From Spirochaetes bacterium GWE1_32_154 (GTDB taxonomy: Bacteria > Spirochaetota > GWE2-31-10), in contig MIAY01000036.1 in NCBI GenBank assembly GCA_001829315.1, positions 1-64,000 of the forward strand: 64,000 nt of DNA. Direction: 5' to 3'. Made by a program: the position numbers and the translations under genes. This document shows, piece by piece, positions 1 through 7,939 of the stretch; position 1 is the first letter of the stretch; each line of letters opens with the position of its first letter. The notes beneath the pieces were generated by a model. It searched no databases and had not been told where the DNA came from. It was given only the letters and a program-made list of their open reading frames with translations.

Positions 1-174
1 ATAAAATGTGTTATTTTTTTCTCAATAAAATTTTAATACAAAACAGGAGGTTTTTCAAATATTTTCTAAATCGAAATTCGGGTTATTAGTTTCTTCATAA
101 TTTCCTCCACTTTTCTTATCTATAAATCATTAAGTCTTATTATTTGCCAATAATTAAATCTTGCATCAATTTCA

Positions 175-330
175 TTATAATCGTCGACCTATCCAATAAG
201 TTGGCTCTTTATAAAGATTCATCACTGCAATTATATATATTTCGTTGTTATTCTCATGATAATGATAAATTATCCCATAAGGGAATCTCTTAAGCAGACA
301 TCTTCTGAGGCTGTCCGTTAATTTGATATT
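175..330 (-). pseudogene. RelE/ParE-type toxin, N-terminally deleted remnant
   Basis: Reading the minus strand directly after the antitoxin stop gives about 50 codons with the typical C-terminal half of a RelE/ParE toxin: SLRR, then FPYGIIYHY, a short acidic turn, IYIIAVMNLYKEPTYW and an Arg pair before the stop. The N-terminal half (about 45-50 residues with the first helices) and any start codon are missing. The gene therefore looks inactivated by an internal deletion. Family members cleave mRNA or poison gyrase; this fragment should do neither. The assignment rests on the motif string and its position after the antitoxin. Confidence 0.7.
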
Positions 331-332
331 TG

Positions 333-560
333 TTATATTAAATTAAACCGGTTTTTTAATTTTTTGAAAACTTCTTCACCTTCTACCAGGTTTACTTCAC
401 CTGAAAGAATACTTTTAAGACGAAGTTCGGCAAGCGAGATCCATTTTTCATCAATCTTTGAATTACATGGGTTTATGTTATTAAGTAAAGAATCGACAAT
501 AAACAGTCTGTCTTCTATAGGGCGTGAAACAACCTCGTTTATTATCTCAATTGTATTCAT
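333..560 (-). CDS. Addiction-module antitoxin (Unstab_antitox, TIGR02574-like)
   Basis: A 75-residue protein starting MNTIEIINEV, with the family pattern of a helical N-terminus (SRPIEDRLFIVDSLL), a central EKWISLAELRL segment and a short C-terminal toxin-binding tail. The start at 560 is chosen because a GAGG ribosome binding site lies 7 bases upstream; a longer frame to 587 lacks one. In this family the protein neutralises a RelE/ParE toxin encoded immediately downstream and autoregulates the pair. Here the downstream toxin is truncated, so the antitoxin is probably an orphan. The stop codon precedes the toxin remnant with almost no gap, as expected for a former two-gene operon. Confidence 0.75.
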   Translation of the reverse strand: MNTIEIINEVVSRPIEDRLFIVDSLLNNINPCNSKIDEKWISLAELRLKSILSGEVNLVEGEEVFKKLKNRFNLI

Positions 561-657
561 AAATGACCTCACAAAATCATTAAACATCGATACGATTAGT
601 AAAACTATAGTCTAAAAGATAAGAAATGTCAAAATATAACATAATCCGTTTTCAAAG

Positions 658-897
658 TTACTCAGTCTTTATAAAATCCCCATAAACCCAACCCATTAAA
701 CCATCGGTTGTTTTAACCTTATACCAATAATTATCAGTAGTCCCAACTTTCAGCTTAATATCAGTTTTATCAAGTATCTCAACAGCGTCATCTTTTGAAA
801 GCTGAGTTAGTTTTTCGGATGTAACGCTCGGTCGAAGACGTACATTAACCTTATCATCGGTGGATGTACCCCGTGTGGTCTTTGTGTAGCCCTGATA
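658..897 (-). pseudogene. SH3-domain (SH3b-like) protein, C-terminal remnant
   Basis: An open minus-strand frame of 79 codons reads as a bacterial SH3 domain: VNVRLRPS, a DDAVEILDK strand, NYWYKVKT and a final DGLMGWVYGDFIKTE. It has no start codon or ribosome binding site and an in-frame stop lies just upstream, so this is the 3' end of a larger envelope protein that has been lost. Near-identical 3' ends recur at 2635-2672 (minus) and 10977-11023 (plus), showing that this gene family has been copied and decayed around the locus. Confidence 0.65.
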
Positions 898-1533
898 TCA
901 ATAACCATTTTTGTATTATATATTATTTGCAGATCAAAACATGCAGAAAAATAATAAAATTTATTTAATGTATCATGCAACCTCTACTATCTGATATAGG
1001 GACTATATATTTGACCATTGAAAGAATAAAAAGTATATTTTTTATCATAGCATAGTATTTATAAGAATGGAGGTCATTGAAATGGTAGATGATAATCTAT
1101 TAGTATCGAATACAGAATATGAAGGTCAATAAATAATATTGAACGGAAAAGACAGCAAAGAAATTGTATGTGCAAGTTCTGATGAGGAAAATATCTTATG
1201 ATAAAGCAACCGTTTATTAAAATTACTGATAACAAGGCCGTAGAAAAAGGTACTTTTTGATGCCTGAAAAGTGCTTATAACAGTGTTTCATGACATGAAA
1301 TTCGACTTATTCTACAGCCTCAAGGTCCGATTAACCCGTGATATATAATTGGCGCATAAATTGCTGTTTTCAGTCCAGTTCTTAGTGATTAAAAAGAAAA
1401 CATCCGGTTTAACACAAAATTAAAACCTATAAAACCATTTCAGCAATTTGTGTGACAATAGCCGAGTCGGTGTTAAATCGGTTGTTATCACACCAGCAAA
1501 AGGTTCATTAATTTGTAATAACAGAAATTTTAT
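898..1533. other. Intergenic, probably decayed sequence with a tiny ORF
   Basis: About 640 bases without a convincing gene. A plus-strand frame at 1082-1132 encodes 16 residues (MVDDNLLVSNTEYEGQ) behind a GGAGG site and a promoter-like motif. The same frame stays open after the stop for another 23 codons (beginning IILNGKDSKEIVCASS), which suggests a small gene interrupted by one nonsense codon. No family is recognised. The rest, up to the Rpn-family gene, shows no coding pattern on either strand. Confidence 0.35.
1011..1039 (+). promoter_or_regulatory. Sigma70-type promoter candidate
   Basis: TTGACC, a 17-base spacer and TATATT lie about 40 bases before the tiny ORF at 1082. The match is good, but the downstream gene is very short or broken, so this may be a leftover promoter of a lost gene. 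Confidence 0.4.
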
Positions 1534-2367
1534 TTAATTCTTCTGCAATTTTTTTATTTCTTCAATTGGCAGTTTAGTTAAACGATTTATAGTCTCAAAA
1601 TCAAATCCTTCTGAAATCATATTTGAAGCAGTTTCAATCTTACCTTCAATTTTACCATCATCAAACGCAGTATCAACTGCACTTTTTATATCCCAATATT
1701 GTAGCAAACTTTTCTCATAAGCTTCGTGCTGTTCTTTATTTAATGCAGCAATTTCTGCCACTTTAAAACCTTTTTCAAAAACAGGTTCTTTCAATATTCC
1801 CGGAACATTCTCAAACTCAATTAAATTCTTTAAGAAATAAAGCCATTTTTCAAAATGAGTATCTAATTCATTTTCATTCTTGTTAAATCGAGGCATTTCA
1901 ATAAAAATATATTTTAATTTGTCATAGAATTCTTCACAATACTGATTCTTTAAGGTAACTATATTTTTATAATCTTTATTCTTTAAATCCTTATCAAATT
2001 CAAAATCCAGAATTGCTATGCAGTATACAGGTTTTAATTTGAAATTCCATTCTCCTTTTTCAGCTTGCTCTCTGATTGGAAATGTCGTGTAGAAAACAGC
2101 CCGATCCTTAAAGAAATTGATTTTTGCCTTCTGCATTTCAATAATAATTTTTTCACCGCTTACTGTTTCGCAATAAATATCAAAAATTGCCTTTCTATCT
2201 TCTGAAAGTTCACTGAGATTTTCATTATTTTTAAATGTTAAATCAGTTATTTTATGCTTTTTATCAACAAGTTCATTAAGAAAATCTATTAATAAATCTT
2301 TATTTGCTTCTGTTCCGAATAATTTTTTAAATCCAAAGTCTGTGTAAGGATTAATATATTTTGACAT
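1534..2367 (-). CDS. Rpn/PD-(D/E)XK nuclease family putative transposase
   Basis: A 277-residue protein of the Rpn (recombination-promoting nuclease, PDDEXK_2) family. The N-terminus YINPYTDFGFKKLFG is the family signature. The nuclease core follows at about residues 60-85: an Asp in IFDIYCE, then EKIIIEMQ, giving the D...ExQ metal-binding pattern. The C-terminal third (FDDGKIEGKIE...) is the usual charged tail with a short helical repeat ending near LPIEEIKKL. Family members are DNA endonucleases that promote RecA-independent recombination and are often annotated as transposases. Length and motifs are intact, so it is probably functional. It stands alone with no terminal repeats visible and lies in a patch of decayed genes. 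Confidence 0.85.
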   Translation of the reverse strand: MSKYINPYTDFGFKKLFGTEANKDLLIDFLNELVDKKHKITDLTFKNNENLSELSEDRKAIFDIYCETVSGEKIIIEMQKAKINFFKDRAVFYTTFPIREQAEKGEWNFKLKPVYCIAILDFEFDKDLKNKDYKNIVTLKNQYCEEFYDKLKYIFIEMPRFNKNENELDTHFEKWLYFLKNLIEFENVPGILKEPVFEKGFKVAEIAALNKEQHEAYEKSLLQYWDIKSAVDTAFDDGKIEGKIETASNMISEGFDFETINRLTKLPIEEIKKLQKN

Positions 2368-2634
2368 TTTTCATTCCTCAATAGTTTATTCAATTTAATT
2401 TAATCAATTTCAGATTATTTTTCAATAATTTTATTGTTTATAATGAGGTAATTTTATGGTGTATTTGATATTTAATTAATAAAATACTTTGGTATAATCA
2501 ATTTTTGAGTATGATAACGGAAATAACAGATCTTATTTATTTGTCACGCTTTTAAATCCTGAAAATAAAAAATCAATTTCATTTTAACGCTCAATTACCC
2601 GAATAATTATTTTTATTTAGATTTTAAAGACTAA

Positions 2635-2672
2635 TTACTCAGTCTTCATAAAATCCCCATACACCATCAGCA
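2635..2672 (-). pseudogene. SH3-protein 3'-end remnant, copy 2
   Basis: Directly after the stop of the small-subunit gene the minus strand reads VYGDFMKTE and a stop, the same terminal peptide as the remnant at 658-897. A stretch of 27 bases is identical to the copy at 10997-11023 but in inverted orientation. It is a decayed repeat, not a gene. Confidence 0.6.
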
Positions 2673-3431
2673 CTAAACCCTCCCTAAAAGCCGTAGTAAC
2701 CCGTCTAAAATGGTAAGCGGGTTTGGCGGACATCCGGGAATAAACAAATCAACAGGGATTATAGATTCTACGCCCTTGTTCGCCTGAGGATGGTCTTTAT
2801 ACAAACCGCCCGAGATAGCACACGCACCGACTACTATGACAATTTTGGGTTCCGGTATCGCATCATATGTCTTTTTAAGTGCCAATTCCATATTTTTTGT
2901 CACAGGACCGGTAACAAGAAGGCCGTCGGCATGACGGGGGGAGGCTGCAAATTTAATTCCAAATCGTCCTAAATCCCAACCGATAGTACCCAACACATTC
3001 ACATCAGCTTCGCAAGCACCACATCCGCCGGCACTGACTTGCCTCAACGTAAGTGACCGACCGAAAATTCTTTTCATTTGCTGATTGAGTTCTTTTGCTA
3101 ATTCGATTTCTTTTTGTTCAGGATGTATTATTAAATCGTTTCGGTCACGAACTGATAGTCTGTAATCTTTGGTAAAAACAATAGCTTTTGAATGACAAGC
3201 ATCAGTACAGTCATTACAAAAAAGACAGTTTCCCAAATCAATTGTTTTCGTCTGACTATTAATTGCATCAACCGGGCAGGCATCAGAACATGAGTTACAA
3301 TTAACATCACACAGTGCAGAGTCAATATAAGGTCGTCCTTTAAATTTACCGGGTAAAACAGGAGCCGGTCCCTTTGGATATTTGAATGTTCGTTTTCCCT
3401 GTATCATTCTGATTAAAATTTCTTTAAACAT
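2673..3431 (-). CDS. Ehr/group 4 hydrogenase-like small subunit with fused N-terminal ferredoxin domain (HyfH-HyfI/NuoI-NuoB-like)
   Basis: A 252-residue fusion of two electron-transfer modules. Residues about 35-90 carry two [4Fe-4S] motifs: CDVNCNSCSDACP (C-x3-C-x2-C-x3-CP, one residue longer than standard in the first gap) and CLFCNDCTDACH. Residues about 125-250 are a NuoB/hydrogenase small-subunit domain retaining four cluster ligands: two in GGCGACE, one in VVGACAISGG and one in FIPGCPPNP. It would pass electrons from a cytosolic donor such as ferredoxin to the large subunit. It is the last gene of the six-gene operon, 17 bases after the large subunit, with GGGGAG before ATG. In E. coli Hyf/Hyc these domains are separate genes (hyfH/hyfI). 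Confidence 0.85.
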   Translation of the reverse strand: MFKEILIRMIQGKRTFKYPKGPAPVLPGKFKGRPYIDSALCDVNCNSCSDACPVDAINSQTKTIDLGNCLFCNDCTDACHSKAIVFTKDYRLSVRDRNDLIIHPEQKEIELAKELNQQMKRIFGRSLTLRQVSAGGCGACEADVNVLGTIGWDLGRFGIKFAASPRHADGLLVTGPVTKNMELALKKTYDAIPEPKIVIVVGACAISGGLYKDHPQANKGVESIIPVDLFIPGCPPNPLTILDGLLRLLGRV

Positions 3432-3448
3432 CTATCTCCCCTTACTTA

Positions 3449-4951
3449 TTACAGATCATGCCCGCAATACGATAAATTAAAACTTTTGTTACACAAAGGA
3501 AAATCGGATATTTCCTGATTTTTCACCGCTTCAGCCAATGCATACCAATTATGAAATGACGGATCGACGATTTTATACCGCACAAATTGTCCGTTTTCAC
3601 CGGTAATGGCAACATGGCAGATTTCACCACGCCATCCTTCATTAATGGCAACTGACAAGCAGTTTTTATCCAAATCATTTGAAGATGGTGTAACAGAACC
3701 GTCGGGTAATGATGTAAGTTGTTTTATAATAAAGTCGATTGATTGTTCAATCTCGAGCCACCTGATGTATGCACGAGCAAAAACATCCCCCGAGTCAACG
3801 GTACAGGTATGCATCTGGAAAAATCTGAAAACCCCCGAAGGATGGTTAAGTCTTGCATCACGGCTTAGTCCTGATGCACGGGCTGCAACTCCAACTACGC
3901 CAAGTTCAATTGCCTGTTGTCCGGTTAACAAACCTGTGTCTTCAAAACGCGCCATGACAGACTGGTTACTCCACAATAATGATATTGCATCTTTAGTTTC
4001 TTTTGTTAACACAATTATCTTTTTGAGCAAAGTATCAACGGTAGTTGAATCAATATCCGAACCAAGCCCTGATGGTTTAATAAAACCCCTGCCAAACCGG
4101 TTACCGCATAACAAACCGGTACAATTTAAAAAGTCGCCCCGTATACGACCGCAAAAACTTGCAGTCGGTAAAAAACCGACATCACCCGATAATGCACCAA
4201 GATCACCAATGTGATTCGCAAGCCTTTCCAGTTCAAGTGCAATCCCGCTTAAAACTTGAGCCCGGGCAGTTTTTTTTGTATGAGATAAAGCCTCTATTAT
4301 CTGACAATACGTTGTTGTATGTCCAATCGTTGTGTCACCCGCTGCGGTTTCCATGTAATGAATTGTTTTTTTGTCAGGTCCGCCGATCAACGCTTCTTCT
4401 ATCCCGCGATGTTGAAAACCAAGAGCAATTTCAAGATGCAAAACCTTTTCTCCATTACATTGAAAACGGAAATGCCCCGGTTCAATAATGCCTGCGTGAA
4501 CCGGTCCTACAGCAACTTCATGAATCTGATCACCGTCAATCCGGTAGAAATCACCAACAGCAGGTTCCACCGGGCTGGTTTTATTCCGGGTATATCGAAC
4601 AGGTTTTAACCAGGGATGTCCAATTGGTTGTAACCCGAATTGTTCAGCAATTTCACGTTCAAATAAATGAATTTGCGGACACAACGCTGTTAATGAAGGA
4701 AACGAGCCTCCTGTTATTTCTGTTCTGCCGACAAACAGTCTATTTTCATCATCATCAGATAGAATCACATACAATAACGTGGTATCAATTTTGTCTGTTG
4801 CCACGCCAAAGTAGGAACTTATTCGATGTGATTTTTGTACACTTTTAAGAATTGATTGCATAAAATCATCAACTGCAAGTACCGGTATTTTTTCAAGGGG
4901 GATTGCAGAAGTATTATTAATCGGGGTGAATGTATGATTTATTGCTGCCAT
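3449..4951 (-). CDS. Ehr/group 4 hydrogenase-like large subunit lacking the NiFe ligands (HyfG/HycE-like, NuoC-NuoD fusion)
   Basis: A 500-residue fusion. Residues about 1-110 are the NuoC-like 30 kDa domain (LFEREIAEQFGLQPIGHP), and the rest is the 49 kDa/hydrogenase large-subunit domain (VGPVHAGIIEPGHFRF, LGFQHRGIEE, ELERLANHIGD). The position of the N-terminal nickel motif RxCGICxxxH reads ETAAGDTTIGH. The C-terminal DPCxxC motif is also gone (the protein ends SYCGHDL). With both CxxC pairs missing, NiFe catalysis is not expected. This loss defines the Ehr complexes described in Geobacter and relatives. The start codon overlaps the upstream stop by one base (TAATG), so translation is coupled. 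It is not complex I proper, since the antiporter arrangement and small-subunit fusion are hydrogenase-like. Confidence 0.85.
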   Translation of the reverse strand: MAAINHTFTPINNTSAIPLEKIPVLAVDDFMQSILKSVQKSHRISSYFGVATDKIDTTLLYVILSDDDENRLFVGRTEITGGSFPSLTALCPQIHLFEREIAEQFGLQPIGHPWLKPVRYTRNKTSPVEPAVGDFYRIDGDQIHEVAVGPVHAGIIEPGHFRFQCNGEKVLHLEIALGFQHRGIEEALIGGPDKKTIHYMETAAGDTTIGHTTTYCQIIEALSHTKKTARAQVLSGIALELERLANHIGDLGALSGDVGFLPTASFCGRIRGDFLNCTGLLCGNRFGRGFIKPSGLGSDIDSTTVDTLLKKIIVLTKETKDAISLLWSNQSVMARFEDTGLLTGQQAIELGVVGVAARASGLSRDARLNHPSGVFRFFQMHTCTVDSGDVFARAYIRWLEIEQSIDFIIKQLTSLPDGSVTPSSNDLDKNCLSVAINEGWRGEICHVAITGENGQFVRYKIVDPSFHNWYALAEAVKNQEISDFPLCNKSFNLSYCGHDL

Positions 4952-6381
4952 TATTTATTCTCCAGAAAAAGTGCTGCATTGCGTATCATCTCTGCTAAGG
5001 GCGGGGGAAGAAATAACCCGATTATAAGAATAACGATGAGAAAACAAAAAATGGGCGCTGTTGAACTGAATGTATCACGGTAGTTTGATTTCTCTGAAGC
5101 CTGCGGGACAGTACCTTGAACAATCTGCAGTACCGTTTTGCCCATCCCGATAAAAATAATAAGAAGGAAAAATACAAATAAACCGCCGGATATAAAATGC
5201 CCTGAAAGAAACGCACCGTTAAGAATTGAGAATTCACTGATAAAAGGAGCAAATGGCGGTGAGCCTGTAATCGCAAGGAAACCAATAAGAAATAAAGTTG
5301 CGGACACCGGTAATTGCTTTAATGCACCTTGCACCTGACTGGTATTTTTACTTAGATATGAGCGTTGAATGTTACCCGCTGAAAGAAACAATATCCCTTT
5401 TGTCATCCCATTGCTGATGATGTGAAGTAATGTTCCAAAAAGGGCAGGCCCGCCGATTCCTAAGCCTAATACAAGAATACCCATATGTTCAACACTTGAG
5501 TACGCCAGCATACGCTTAAAATCTTTTTGATCTATCAGAAACACTCCGGCAGTCGCCATGGAAAACAAACCAATAAAAATTAGCAGACGTGACATAAAAA
5601 CAGTTTCTCCTGCTGCATTACAAATCTGGTACATTCGCATAAGTGCAAGAAATGCCCCGCTTGTAACCCCTCCGGCTAAAATAACGCCAGTGATTCCCGG
5701 AGCTTCTCCATACGCATCAGGTTTCCAGGCGTGCATTGGAGCAAGCCCCATTTTTGTTCCATATCCGACAATAAATAAAATACAGGAAGCCCGTAGCCAT
5801 GTTTTTGATAAAAACGGAGCCTTTTCCAACAGGATATTAAAATCCAATGTCGGTTTAAAACCGGCATAAATCGCAGAATATGCAAGAAAAAAAGTGCCGA
5901 GTAACGCCAGGGCAATACCTACTGAACCGACAAGAAGATATTTCCAGGTTGCTTCGATACTTTTTTTTGAATGATTAAAATAAATTAAAGGGGCTGTAAC
6001 AAGCGTTGTTCCTTCCATCGCGACCCACATAAGCCCTAAATGATGAGACCAGATCATAAGACTTATAAGCCCTAAAAAAGTTGCCATACAAGCAGTAAAG
6101 AATCTATTTGACTGTTCATTTCTATTCTTGAGATACGATACAGCATAGAATGATGAGAAAAGAAAAAGAAGCGTAATCGAAATAAGTACTATTGATGAAA
6201 CCGGATCAAGTGTTAACCATGAAGTTTTAAATCCCCATTCAGGATATTTTAGTGCAATAAAAGTACATATTGTATGAATACATGCAGTTACTGGTAATAA
6301 CCACGGGCGATATCGATTTGAAGGAATTGCCAAAGCAACTATGGCGATAAAAACCGGAAATAGAATAAGAATAAAAGCCAT
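4951..6381 (-). CDS. Membrane antiporter-like subunit of Ehr/group 4 complex (HyfF/NuoN-M-like)
   Basis: A 476-residue, highly hydrophobic protein of the proton-conducting membrane transporter family (NuoL/M/N, MrpA/D). About 13-14 membrane helices are visible. Typical motifs are WVAMEGTTLVTAPLIYF with a conserved Glu, KMGLAPMHAWKPDAYGEAP (the broken-helix Lys and His-Trp-Lys-Pro-Asp signature) and FKRMLAYSSVEHMG. It is the second antiporter-like subunit of the operon and probably contributes an ion channel half. It sits between the HyfE-like and large-subunit genes, with GGAG before its ATG and a 2-base gap from the upstream gene. It is shorter than E. coli HyfF by little, so it appears complete. 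Confidence 0.85.
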   Translation of the reverse strand: MAFILILFPVFIAIVALAIPSNRYRPWLLPVTACIHTICTFIALKYPEWGFKTSWLTLDPVSSIVLISITLLFLFSSFYAVSYLKNRNEQSNRFFTACMATFLGLISLMIWSHHLGLMWVAMEGTTLVTAPLIYFNHSKKSIEATWKYLLVGSVGIALALLGTFFLAYSAIYAGFKPTLDFNILLEKAPFLSKTWLRASCILFIVGYGTKMGLAPMHAWKPDAYGEAPGITGVILAGGVTSGAFLALMRMYQICNAAGETVFMSRLLIFIGLFSMATAGVFLIDQKDFKRMLAYSSVEHMGILVLGLGIGGPALFGTLLHIISNGMTKGILFLSAGNIQRSYLSKNTSQVQGALKQLPVSATLFLIGFLAITGSPPFAPFISEFSILNGAFLSGHFISGGLFVFFLLIIFIGMGKTVLQIVQGTVPQASEKSNYRDTFSSTAPIFCFLIVILIIGLFLPPPLAEMIRNAALFLENK

Positions 6382-6383
6382 TA

Positions 6384-7025
6384 CTACTCCTTAAGTGATG
6401 ATAAATTACGTGTATCAAGTGAAGAAAATGCTTTATTAATATGATTTGTTATAATCGAAATAATAAAGATACTGACAAACAAATCAAGAAGCATACCCAT
6501 TTCAACAACCATCGGAATTGCTTCGATCAATAATAAACTGAATATATATATCCCGTTTTCAAGGACAAGATATCCAAGAACTTGAGAAATTGCTTTATAT
6601 CGTGTAATCAAAAGAATAAAACCAATTAATATTGTTGCAAATGATGTTGGAATGAGAAGTGATACTTCAGGCTGATTAGTAGTTTCTACCTGGCTTGATA
6701 TAAAGAAAACTAAAGCGGTAACTAAACCTCCAAAAATAGTTGATGGCAACAAACCGATAAGCGGTTCAACTTCCCGTTTAATCTGAGCATCCCGTAACGC
6801 TTTCATCATTATAAGCGGTATAACAAAGCCTTTTAAAATAATTGCAGCAACTGATGAAATAAGTAACGGAATTGTTATGTGATGTTCGATGAATAACGGT
6901 AAAGCACCGAGAATTATCCCTTGCAGTGCAACGATACGAATTATAGTCAGGATTCTGCTGTTACCCAGAGCAAAAAGATTAAGTATTAATATAATAACAA
7001 AAAGAACATTTATAAATTCATTCAT
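6384..7025 (-). CDS. HyfE/NuoK-like membrane subunit of Ehr/group 4 complex
   Basis: A 213-residue protein with about seven membrane helices, matching the HyfE type (NuoK-related C-terminal part ending in a conserved MGMLLDLFVSIFIISIITNHI segment). The start at 7025 (MNEFINVLF) is preferred over the in-frame ATG at 7061 because a GAGG site precedes it and it leaves only a 2-base gap to the upstream stop. In complex I, NuoK carries glutamates in the proton path. Here conserved acidic residues appear in ALRDAQIKREVEPLIG and LLIEAIPMVVEMG. It acts in the membrane arm beside the HyfB- and HyfF-like subunits. Confidence 0.8.
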   Translation of the reverse strand: MNEFINVLFVIILILNLFALGNSRILTIIRIVALQGIILGALPLFIEHHITIPLLISSVAAIILKGFVIPLIMMKALRDAQIKREVEPLIGLLPSTIFGGLVTALVFFISSQVETTNQPEVSLLIPTSFATILIGFILLITRYKAISQVLGYLVLENGIYIFSLLLIEAIPMVVEMGMLLDLFVSIFIISIITNHINKAFSSLDTRNLSSLKE

Positions 7026-7027
7026 GT

Positions 7028-7939
7028 TTACCTCAGTAAAATAATAAAAGATGAACCGCATAACAATATTGAAGAAATAAGTAACGACGGAACCCGTGAC
7101 ATTTTAAGCCGGGCCATAATAGACTCGGTAACACCAACAACAAATGATAGAATCAGCATGCCGGCAATGAAAACAATATAATTAATCCACCCGGTTATTG
7201 AAAAAATTGAAATAACAATGTTAATCAGAATAGAACCAATGACAAAGAATTTCATGGCTGATGCATATTCGATAATTCCCAATAAAGGACCGCTATGATC
7301 AAGAACCATAACTTCATGAATCATCGTAAGTTCAAGGTGAGTATTCGGGTCATCAACGGGTATGCGGCTGTTTTCTGCGAGAAATAGTATATAAAGACCT
7401 AATATAATCATAACAAGTGAAGCTATACTGCCTGTATGATACTGGATGGCACTTCCTGCTTTAACCATCCCGCTGAGATTAAGTGAACCTGTAAGTTTAA
7501 CAAGCACTATAAATGCAAAGAAAAGAGCAGGTTCTATCAATGAGGCAAATGTTACTTCTCTCGAGGAGCCCATTCCTTCAAAAGCTGAACCGGTATCAAG
7601 AGCCGCGGCTGTAGTAAAAAAACGAGCTAATCCAAATAAATAAGTAAATACTAAAAAATCACCGGTAAAGAAAATACAAGATGGTGCATTTCCAATTGGT
7701 ATAATTAAACCGGCAATAAGAACACACGAAAGAGTTATTACCGGTGCAACTGTAAAAACCCACGTTGTGGTTGAACTTATAACCATTCCTTTTTTCATAA
7801 GTTTAAAAATATCATAATACAACTGAAAAAATGGAGCCCCGGTTCGACCGGCAAACAAAGCCTTTGTTTTATTGACAACTCCCGGTAAAAGTGGAGGAAA
7901 AATCAGTAAAACCAGTAGGTGAATGAAAATCTGTATCAT
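7028..7939 (-). CDS. HyfC/HycD/NuoH-like membrane subunit of Ehr/group 4 complex
   Basis: A 303-residue protein with about eight membrane helices. The family signatures are clear: GVVNKTKALFAGRTGAPFFQ near the N-terminus (the cytoplasmic loop contacting the small subunit), YLFGLARFFTTAAALDTGSAFEGMGSSRE in the middle, and NSRIPVDDPNTHLELTMIHE near residue 200. NuoH-type subunits anchor the electron-transfer module to the membrane and line the quinone or redox-coupling site. The start overlaps the stop of the upstream antiporter gene (ATGA), so the two are translationally coupled. Confidence 0.88.
   Translation of the reverse strand: MIQIFIHLLVLLIFPPLLPGVVNKTKALFAGRTGAPFFQLYYDIFKLMKKGMVISSTTTWVFTVAPVITLSCVLIAGLIIPIGNAPSCIFFTGDFLVFTYLFGLARFFTTAAALDTGSAFEGMGSSREVTFASLIEPALFFAFIVLVKLTGSLNLSGMVKAGSAIQYHTGSIASLVMIILGLYILFLAENSRIPVDDPNTHLELTMIHEVMVLDHSGPLLGIIEYASAMKFFVIGSILINIVISIFSITGWINYIVFIAGMLILSFVVGVTESIMARLKMSRVPSLLISSILLCGSSFIILLR

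Noticed and set aside
1534-2367. Insertion sequence ends around the Rpn-family gene
   Set aside because: No terminal inverted repeats or target duplication could be seen on either side.
3606-4214. 202-residue plus-strand ORF inside the large-subunit gene
   Set aside because: It is antisense to a conserved gene with clear motifs and has no start signals; it is a shadow frame.
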